This document shows positions 57,753-64,000 of a DNA stretch of 64,000 bases, piece by piece. The DNA is from Scatomonas sp963930955 (GTDB lineage: Bacteria; Bacillota; Clostridia; Lachnospirales; Lachnospiraceae): positions 372,001-436,000 of the forward strand of contig OZ006967.1 of assembly GCA_963930955.1 (NCBI GenBank), in the 5' to 3' direction. A model generated the notes under the pieces. That model had not been told where the DNA came from. It saw nothing but the letters and a program-made list of their open reading frames with translations, and ran no database searches. Both the position numbers and the translations under genes were made by a program. Numbering within the stretch: position 1 is the stretch's first letter; every line of letters begins with the position of its first letter.

Positions 57753-59390
57753 ATGCCGCAGTCAGAAATGGAAGCGCTCATACAGCTTCAGAAAGAGACA
57801 ATAGAATCCCTGCGCCAGTTGGTGGACAGCCAGCGTCTTACGATCGAGCAGATGGCCAAAAGCCATGAGGAGCAGACCGCACAGCTGAACCAGACGATCG
57901 CGAACCTGAATGAAACGGTCGAATATCTGAAGAAAAAGCTGTTCGCATCTTCCAGTGAAAAAGCAAAGAAAGATGCATTTCCCGGGCAACTGGATCTGTT
58001 CAATGAGGCGGAAGCTGCTTCGGATCCTTCTGTTCCGGAACCGGCTCTTGAAGAGGCCGTTGGCGGTTATAATCGCAAAGCAAGGAAACCGAAGGCTACC
58101 AGGGAAGAGATCCTTGCAGGGCTGCCTGTGACCGAAATCCCCTGCACGGTGCCGGACGAGGACAGGAACTGTCCCTACTGCGACACCCCGATGGCAGTCA
58201 TCGGGAAAAAGATTGTCCGTGAAGAGCTGCGGATCATCCCCGCGAAAGTGGAACGGATCCAGTATGTCCAGGAGGTCCTGGGCTGTCCGGAATGTAAAAA
58301 AGACGGTGCTTCTGTAATCGTTGGGGCGGAAACCCCAAGCCCGCTGCTGAAGCATAGTCTCGCATCTCCATCCACAGTTGCTTACGTGATGTACCAGAAG
58401 TATGTGAACAGTGTCCCGCTTTACCGGCAGGAGACAGACTGGAAACAGCTGGGAGTGAAGCTTCCCAGGGCAACTCTGGCGAACTGGGTCATCAAATGCG
58501 GTATAGATTATCTGGAGCCGGTGTATGAACGGCTTCACCAGCATCTGCTGGAGAGGGACATCATCCATGCGGATGAAACACCCTGCCAGGTACTGAAGGA
58601 GGAAGGGAAAACGGCACAGTCCAAGTCCTATATGTGGCTGTATGGCTCTGGAAATGACGGGCTGCCGCCGATCCGTCTGTATGATTACCAGCCCAGCCGG
58701 GGCGGATATCATGCGGAAGAATTCCTGAAAGGATTTTCAGGATACCTTACCTGTGATGGTTTTGGCGGTTATAATAAGCTGAAGGATGTCATCCGCTGCG
58801 GCTGCCTTGCCCATATGAGACGGTACTGGCATGATGCACTTCCCGGGAAATCGAAGAAATCCCCGGATAAGACTCCGGCAGAGATCGGTTTCGATTACTG
58901 CAGCCAGTTATTCGAACTGGAAAAGGAGTATGCGGATCTGGATGCCGATACACGGAAAGCCAAGCGTCTTGAGACAGAGCCTGCCATATGGGAGGCTTAC
59001 TGGTCATGGCTTGAAACAGTGAACCCAGCTGGCGGAAGCCGTCTGGCCAAAGCGGTGACCTATGCGAAAAACCAGAAGCCATATATGGAGAACTACCTGT
59101 TGGATGGGCGGTGCTCCATATCGAACAATATCGCAGAAAATATCGCCCGTCCCTATGCGGTAGGGCGGAAAAACTTCCTGTTCCATGATACTGTAAAAGG
59201 CGCCCGGGCCAGTTCCATCATTTACAGTTTAGTAGAAACTGCAAAACTCAACACTCTGAACATCTACGCATATCTGGAGACTGTACTGCTCTATATGCCG
59301 GACTACAAAAATGAGCCCGAAGGTATAGAAGAGCTGATGCCATGGTCTGACATGATACAGCAGAGATGCCGGATCAGATCGAAAAGTTGA
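57753..59390 (+). CDS. tnpC: IS66 transposase (TnpC)
   Basis: 545 residues. A coiled N-terminus (LQKETIESLRQLVDSQRLT) precedes a zinc-finger-like CPYCDTPM ... CPECKK block. The DDE catalytic core has HADETPCQVL and the C-terminal NNIAENIARPYAVGRKNFLF. ATG 57753 is chosen from AAAGGTGG upstream; the frame extends to 57681. It looks intact. Confidence 0.93.
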   Translation: MPQSEMEALIQLQKETIESLRQLVDSQRLTIEQMAKSHEEQTAQLNQTIANLNETVEYLKKKLFASSSEKAKKDAFPGQLDLFNEAEAASDPSVPEPALEEAVGGYNRKARKPKATREEILAGLPVTEIPCTVPDEDRNCPYCDTPMAVIGKKIVREELRIIPAKVERIQYVQEVLGCPECKKDGASVIVGAETPSPLLKHSLASPSTVAYVMYQKYVNSVPLYRQETDWKQLGVKLPRATLANWVIKCGIDYLEPVYERLHQHLLERDIIHADETPCQVLKEEGKTAQSKSYMWLYGSGNDGLPPIRLYDYQPSRGGYHAEEFLKGFSGYLTCDGFGGYNKLKDVIRCGCLAHMRRYWHDALPGKSKKSPDKTPAEIGFDYCSQLFELEKEYADLDADTRKAKRLETEPAIWEAYWSWLETVNPAGGSRLAKAVTYAKNQKPYMENYLLDGRCSISNNIAENIARPYAVGRKNFLFHDTVKGARASSIIYSLVETAKLNTLNIYAYLETVLLYMPDYKNEPEGIEELMPWSDMIQQRCRIRSKS

Positions 59391-59678
59391 AGTTGGAGTC
59401 TTTTACTTCAACTATAGTGGAATACCTTGTAAAAAGATATCCATTATTTTATTGAGCGCTTACTTTCTTTGTAACCGCCAAATAATAATGCGTTCAAATT
59501 TAAAATTACTCCAGCCCTTTGCGAGTTGGAGTAATTCACTATTATTAGCGTCGGGTTAAAATAACCATCTAGTGTCAGGCTAAAATAGCCAATCCTAGGC
59601 AAATTAAAAAAGCCATTACATACAGGTCTTCATCCTCTTATACTGATGATAAGCCAATGCATCAGAAAAGGAGGATTT

Positions 59679-60998
59679 ATGCACGAAGATGCTACATGTA
59701 ATGACTTACAAGAAATCATAACACAAGCAATCAACGAAATAAAGCAGGAACAAGGCGAAAATTTCAGCCTTTCCAAAATTAATCTTGCAGAACTGGAACG
59801 CCGGACCGGACTCAGCAGATCCAGGCTAAGGCGATTAAAAGAAAATAACTTTATTGTCACTCCGCATGGCAGGACAGGGCAAAAAGCAACAGCTACCATT
59901 CTGACCGGATATAGCGGTATCATTGATGGACTGCTCCAAAAAGGTGTTACGAATTCTTCAGTATGCTTTGAGCGGCTACAGGAGGCTGGCTATACCGGCG
60001 GATTGACAACCGTAAAAACTTATATCGCTGATCACCGGGATCTTGTCCCGCCCAAACGTCAGCTCGTTGCCCCTCAGGGGAACCGGGGACGCAGATATCA
60101 GACTGACCCTGGGGAATCCTATCAGATGGATTGGGGATTTGTCCAGGTAGATACGGATACTAGTACATCCTATAAGGTTGCATGTTTTGCTATGATCTGC
60201 CATCATTGCGGGGAAAGATATATTGAATTCTTTCCCAATGCCAGGCAGGAAAATCTCTTTATAGGGATGATCCATGCGTTTACTTATATGGGGATCCCAC
60301 GCTATATACTGACAGATAACATGAAAAGCGTCGTAGTCCGGCGGGATCCGGAAGGCCATCCGCTGTGGCAGAAAGATTATAAAGTGTTCATGGAAACAAT
60401 CGGTTTCCATACAAAACTCTGCAAGCCAAAGCATCCTTTCACTAAAGGCAAAGTGGAGCGCCTGATCCGCTTTGTAAAAGATAACTTTCTTGCCGGCAGA
60501 GTTTTTGGTACGATCACAGAATTGAATCTGGAAGCCATCGGATGGTGCAACCGTCAGAACAGCATGTATCATAAAGCAGTTGACTGCATCCCCTGTGAAA
60601 AGCATCGGGAAGACTGCATGGCTGTTGCTTCCGTATTAACAAAAACACAGGCACTTGCCTTTTATCTCTGCCCGGAAAGAAAGATTTCTTTCGATGGATT
60701 TGTCCATTATGAAGGGCGGCGCTTCGGCGTCCCGTATTGGTACACTCAGAAGACCTGCAGGATCCGGAGGGATTCCTTTACCCTCTATATTTACGCATCC
60801 GATCTCAGCAAAGTCCTGACCACACACGATGTCACCTGGATGAGAAGAGACAGTTTCTGCCGGGATCAGTATGTGACAGAACAGCCGGAAGAAGTTCCAT
60901 CGATGCCGGTCAAAACCCGGATCTTCCAGATAGAGCCTCCCAAACAGCGCTCAGGATTTGAAAAATTCAACTTTGAGGAGGGCCTATGGGATGAATGA
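59679..60998 (+). CDS. istA: IS21-family transposase IstA
   Basis: 439 residues from ATG 59679 (AAAGGAGG upstream). An HTH near the N-terminus (LAELERRTGLSRSRLRRL) is followed by the DDE core with YQMDWGFVQVD, ILTDNMKSVVV and FTKGKVERLIRFVKDNFL. It overlaps istB (ATGA type). Confidence 0.93.
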   Translation: MHEDATCNDLQEIITQAINEIKQEQGENFSLSKINLAELERRTGLSRSRLRRLKENNFIVTPHGRTGQKATATILTGYSGIIDGLLQKGVTNSSVCFERLQEAGYTGGLTTVKTYIADHRDLVPPKRQLVAPQGNRGRRYQTDPGESYQMDWGFVQVDTDTSTSYKVACFAMICHHCGERYIEFFPNARQENLFIGMIHAFTYMGIPRYILTDNMKSVVVRRDPEGHPLWQKDYKVFMETIGFHTKLCKPKHPFTKGKVERLIRFVKDNFLAGRVFGTITELNLEAIGWCNRQNSMYHKAVDCIPCEKHREDCMAVASVLTKTQALAFYLCPERKISFDGFVHYEGRRFGVPYWYTQKTCRIRRDSFTLYIYASDLSKVLTTHDVTWMRRDSFCRDQYVTEQPEEVPSMPVKTRIFQIEPPKQRSGFEKFNFEEGLWDE

Positions 60999-61794
60999 AT
61001 CAATACTTGAAAGAATCCAGTCCAGTGCAAAGGCACTGAAGATCGATCTTTATACAGCAGAACTGGCCAGCTATGCCGATGAAAAAGAACTTACGCCGGA
61101 AGCTCTGGAGGCAGTCTGTGGAGTTTTTGAATACCTGGAGCAGAAAAAATACGACTCTATGGTCCATACGATGCTGAAACTGAGCAAGCTTCCTATGAAC
61201 GAGCCGAAAACCTTTGAAAGATTTGATTTCAGCCGGCTCCATGGGAAGCATGTGCAGTCACTGAAGAACATCTCTTCTCTGTCCGCTCTGTATGCAAGAA
61301 AAAATCTGGACTTTATTGGACCGCAGGGCGTGGGCAAAACCCATCTGGCTATGGCTTTTGGCCGGGAATGCTGCCTGAAAGGATATAAAACCTATTTCTT
61401 AAGGGCAAGCGAACTCAACCAAAAGCTGACGGATGCAAGAAAACACGGCCGGGAGGGCGCTGTCATCAACGGACTGGTAAAGCCTTCCTGCCTGATCATT
61501 GATGAGATTGGCAGGTGTGTGTTCGATAAAGAGAACACACGTATGTTCTTTGATGTGATTGACCGCCGCTACAATAAAGATGGTCCCAGTACTATGATTT
61601 TTACCAGCAATAAGACACCAAACCAGTGGGGTGAATATTTCAGCGAAGATGATACGCTGCTTTGTTCTTTAGACCGTGTCTTTGATGATGCCACTGTATT
61701 TATGATCAAAGGTGACAGCTACCGGGGACGCAAGCTGGAAACACTTGGTCTTGAGGCTGGTATCGCAAAGCATACGGAGTTTAAAAATGCGTAA
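60991..61794 (+). CDS. istB: IS21-family helper ATPase IstB
   Basis: 267 residues from ATG 60991 (GGAGGG upstream). AAA+ ATPase: Walker A GPQGVGKTHLAMAFG, Walker B CLIIDEIGRCVF, sensor TSNKTPNQWGEYF, and a final FMIKGDSYR. It assists IstA. Confidence 0.93.
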   Translation: MNESILERIQSSAKALKIDLYTAELASYADEKELTPEALEAVCGVFEYLEQKKYDSMVHTMLKLSKLPMNEPKTFERFDFSRLHGKHVQSLKNISSLSALYARKNLDFIGPQGVGKTHLAMAFGRECCLKGYKTYFLRASELNQKLTDARKHGREGAVINGLVKPSCLIIDEIGRCVFDKENTRMFFDVIDRRYNKDGPSTMIFTSNKTPNQWGEYFSEDDTLLCSLDRVFDDATVFMIKGDSYRGRKLETLGLEAGIAKHTEFKNA

Positions 61795-61898
61795 CTGTTA
61801 ATAACATACATGATGCATTGGCGATTTTAAATTGACTGAGATTGGCGTTTTTAATCCGACTCTGAATGGTGAAAATCGCCTGACGCTAACACTATAAT

Positions 61899-63515
61899 TC
61901 ACATGCGATTTTTGATAGATTGGAGTTTTTCACTCCAAGGTGTCAGTTCTGCCAGCTGTTCATCGGTCATATCTTTACTTGGCCGATGCTCCAGCAGAAA
62001 TTTAAGATATCCGTAAATATTCAGATTGTGTGCTCTTGCCATCTCAACCATTGTATAGACCACTGCACTGGCATTCGCTCCGTCTACGGAACTACTGAAC
62101 AGCCAGTTTTTCCGGCCTACCGCAAATGGACGGATTGCATTCTCACTGAGATTATTGGTAAAACTGCAGCGTCCGTCTTCCAGATAGGTTTCCGCTGTGT
62201 CTCGGCGATTCAGAACATAATTCACTGCTTTATCCATCCGGCTGTTACGGACTGGTTTCTGCTGAGCAAGCCACGACCAGAAAGCCTCCAGAACAGGTTT
62301 TTCCTTCTCGAGACGAAGCTGCTTTCGCTTTTCATAATCACCGGGATACTTTTTGTTAATAGAGTCCTCAATGGCGAATAACCGATTGCAGTACTGGACT
62401 CCCTGCACTGCCGGCTGACTGTAATCATACTGTTTCCCTTTGGGAACGGCATCGATAAAGTAGCGACGGATGTGCGCCCAACAGGAGCAGCGGCTAATCC
62501 CCGGTAGATGATTGTATCCCTGATATCCATCCGTTTCCAGGTATCCGCTGTAGCCTTCCAGGAACTCCCTTGCATGGCTGCCGCTCCTGGTCGGGGAATA
62601 GCCATACAGGATAATTGCCGGAAGCCCGTCCTCGCCGCTTCGGAACAGCCACATGAATGATTGGGTCTGGGCTCTGCGCCCGTCCTCGTTCAATACCTGA
62701 ACTCGTGTTTCATCTGCCATTGCAAAGCTGCGTTTCAACAGTTCACGGTGGAAGTAATCATACATGGGCTGAAAATAGTTCTGTGAACAGTAGATGATCC
62801 AGTTGGCAAGAGTGGTACGGCTGATCTGAGCTCCATACTGTTTCCAGTCTTTCTCCTGCCGGTATAGGGGAAGCCCGTTGGCATACTTCTGATACATGGT
62901 CCATGCAACAGTGGAAGTCGAGGCAGGACCTTTCCCTACCAGAGCATCTGGCACCTGAGACTTTATGATTACAGGTTTTTCTGCATCCCCGAGTCCTTCT
63001 TTGCAGGATGGGCACCCGTAACTCTGGCTATAGTATTCGATCACTTTACAAGTGGCAGGAATGAATTCCAGTTCCCGGCGGATGTACTCCTCGCCGATCA
63101 GTACCATCTGTGTACCGCATACCGGACAGATCTGCTCTTCTTCCGGAAGAGGGATCACTACTTTTTCAACCTTCAGACCTTTGAAGAGATCCTCGTGCGT
63201 TGCCTTCTTTTTACGGATATGCTCCCGGATCACAGTCTCTTCTTCCAGCAGGGATGGATCCTGTTCTGTTTCCGCTTCATCAAAAAGATTCTGTTGTCCC
63301 GGAATGTCATCGGATCTTCTTTCACTGGATGAACCAAAGAGTTTTTTTGTCAGATAATCAACCTGTTCCTGGAGTACTTTCTCATGACTGGATTTTTCGT
63401 CAATAATAAGACGGAGAGATTTGATCAGCTCAGTCTGTTCAGATACCATTGTATTTAGTTGGAATATCGTATCTTTCAGCTCTCGAAGCTGGATATCTTT
63501 TGCGCTGGAAGCCAT
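61899..63515 (-). CDS. tnpC: IS66 transposase (TnpC), copy 2
   Basis: 538 residues, diverged from copy 1: ICPVCGTQMVLIGEEYI zinc-type block, MADETRVQVLNEDG, CSCWAHIRRYF, and NNLSENAIRPFAVGRKNWLFSSS. Intact. The ATG 63515 has AAGGAGAGA upstream. The gene ends 8 bases from the IS21 insertion. Confidence 0.93.
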   Translation of the reverse strand: MASSAKDIQLRELKDTIFQLNTMVSEQTELIKSLRLIIDEKSSHEKVLQEQVDYLTKKLFGSSSERRSDDIPGQQNLFDEAETEQDPSLLEEETVIREHIRKKKATHEDLFKGLKVEKVVIPLPEEEQICPVCGTQMVLIGEEYIRRELEFIPATCKVIEYYSQSYGCPSCKEGLGDAEKPVIIKSQVPDALVGKGPASTSTVAWTMYQKYANGLPLYRQEKDWKQYGAQISRTTLANWIIYCSQNYFQPMYDYFHRELLKRSFAMADETRVQVLNEDGRRAQTQSFMWLFRSGEDGLPAIILYGYSPTRSGSHAREFLEGYSGYLETDGYQGYNHLPGISRCSCWAHIRRYFIDAVPKGKQYDYSQPAVQGVQYCNRLFAIEDSINKKYPGDYEKRKQLRLEKEKPVLEAFWSWLAQQKPVRNSRMDKAVNYVLNRRDTAETYLEDGRCSFTNNLSENAIRPFAVGRKNWLFSSSVDGANASAVVYTMVEMARAHNLNIYGYLKFLLEHRPSKDMTDEQLAELTPWSEKLQSIKNRM

Positions 63516-63656
63516 CGTGTCTCTCCTTGGATTTGATACCTCTATTATACCAGAAACGAGAGGTTTACTAAAGAAGATTAGCTCCCCAAAATGCCGAATT
63601 TACAAGGATTTTCCGATTTTTTCTGTGCAGGATTTTTGCTGAAATCCAGATACTTT

Positions 63657-63998
63657 TTACTCTGCTTTGAGGGCTTTGGGTTGGTCAATATCGATCCCCG
63701 ACATCAGCCAGTCAAACTCCCGCCAGGAAAGATTCCGAACCTCTGACTGCTTCCTGGGCCATTGATAGCCGCCGCGGACAGACAACCGTTTATAAATCAG
63801 AACGAAGCCGTCCGGTTCACGGAACAATGCTTTGATCCTGTCCCGTCTTCTTCCACAGAAAAGGAAGAGAGCACTGGACGACGGATCCATCTTAAGCTGA
63901 TCTTCGATAACAGCGCAGAGTCCGTCAATGGATTTCCTCATATCTGTATAGCCACAGACAATGTAGATCTTCTCAAGTCCGGAGATATCACCTAACAT
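63657..63998 (-). CDS. tnpB: IS66 accessory protein TnpB, copy 2
   Basis: 113 residues: YIVCGYTDMRKSIDGLCAVI, LFLFCGRRRDRIKALFREPDGFVLIYKRL, GGYQWPRKQSEVRNL. The ATG is two bases from the window end; tnpA would overlap upstream. Confidence 0.92.
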   Translation of the reverse strand: MLGDISGLEKIYIVCGYTDMRKSIDGLCAVIEDQLKMDPSSSALFLFCGRRRDRIKALFREPDGFVLIYKRLSVRGGYQWPRKQSEVRNLSWREFDWLMSGIDIDQPKALKAE

Positions 63999-64000
63999 GA

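Larger units (their letters stand above)
56556..59463 (+). mobile_element. IS66-family insertion sequence (copy 1)
   Basis: Ends carry GTAAGCGCT (56557) and AGCGCTTAC (59463) as terminal inverted repeats. An 8-bp duplication CTTTCTTT lies at 56548-56555 and 59463-59470. It has the three genes tnpA, tnpB and tnpC. It is inserted between paralog B and the end of a second IS66 that begins GTAACCGCC at 59471. Confidence 0.85.
59543..61890 (+). mobile_element. IS21-family insertion sequence
   Basis: ACTAT at 59538-59542 and 61891-61895 is the likely target duplication. The ends are TTAGCGTC-type repeats. Multiple terminal repeats are seen on the left (GTCGGGTTAAAATAACC, GTCAGGCTAAAATAGCC and a third ending AAAAAAGCC) and, inverted, on the right (GGCGATTTTAAATT, GGCGTTTTTAATCC), as typical for IS21. 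It contains istA and istB. Confidence 0.85.
59471..64000 (-). mobile_element. IS66-family insertion sequence (copy 2), interrupted by IS21, runs off the window
   Basis: The end GTAACCGCC is at 59471. The transposase genes are on minus at 61899-63515 and 63657-63998; tnpA is beyond the window. An IS21-family element sits 8 bases past the tnpC stop (59543-61890). Confidence 0.75.

Noticed and set aside
56617..59541. 15-base TTGGAGTAATTCACT shared by IS66 copy 1 and the copy 2 end
   Set aside because: It does not coincide with the terminal repeats or duplications; probably family similarity between IS66 non-coding ends.
1..64000. tRNA or rRNA genes
   Set aside because: No cloverleaf with TTCGA-type arm or rRNA signature was seen on either strand.

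Overview
The window reads as a chromosome segment of a fairly GC-rich Lachnospiraceae-type Firmicute (Clostridia). This is inferred from the gene repertoire: long-form HPF, a BDH-type iron alcohol dehydrogenase, SpaA-type pili with class C sortase, a Tad locus with DUF5702- and DUF6382-like genes, and a terminator-associated group II intron. Species cannot be fixed from the sequence alone.

Layout. 1-10.5 kb is core or ordinary accessory genome: the end of trmB, cysK, hpf, an ABC exporter with a huge coiled-coil FtsX permease, a lipoprotein nuclease, an alcohol dehydrogenase and a broken Rpn-type gene. 10.7-19.5 kb is a sortase-assembled pilus operon (tip adhesin, major pilin, class C sortase, second sortase; minus strand). 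It is divergent from two tandem paralogous HTH regulators (19.9-22.8 kb). 22.78-27.66 kb is a group II intron inserted right after a transcription terminator. Its reverse transcriptase gene is split by a 2,959-bp serine-recombinase element, and joining the two halves at a GT dinucleotide restores a 450-codon reading frame. 27.7-32.7 kb holds a secreted protein, a DUF4367-type anti-sigma candidate, murG, an ECF-like sigma factor, a HIT hydrolase, a sensorless histidine kinase and a rhomboid protease. 32.7-39.8 kb is a Tad/Flp pilus operon whose cpaF (tadA) ATPase gene is cut at 39.77 kb.

At 39.77 kb the base composition falls sharply and an AT-rich island begins, running to about 56.55 kb. The junction carries the GATGTA core of Tn554-like transposons and is followed by a TnpC-like gene. 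The island holds a likely anti-phage operon: AbiH, a DUF4365 nuclease-like protein, and a 990-residue P-loop NTPase whose C-terminus is a complete YfbR-like HD nucleotidase. Next come a 1,330-residue secreted protein behind an attenuator-like leader, several small genes, and about 1.6 kb with little or no protein coding. That stretch contains a 16-codon peptide gene convergent with an opposing small transcript, then a roughly 370-nt region that folds into many compensated stems on the plus strand (candidate large structured RNA). Three unrecognised genes, two of them paralogous, follow. The island is bounded at the right by nested insertion sequences: IS66, IS21 and a second IS66 that runs off the end. 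The rest of cpaF is not in the window.

The best candidates for something undescribed are the NTPase-HD defence operon (40.9-46.1 kb), the structured RNA with the adjacent three-gene set (53.3-56.6 kb), and the convergent small-peptide/antisense-like pair (52.8-53.2 kb).
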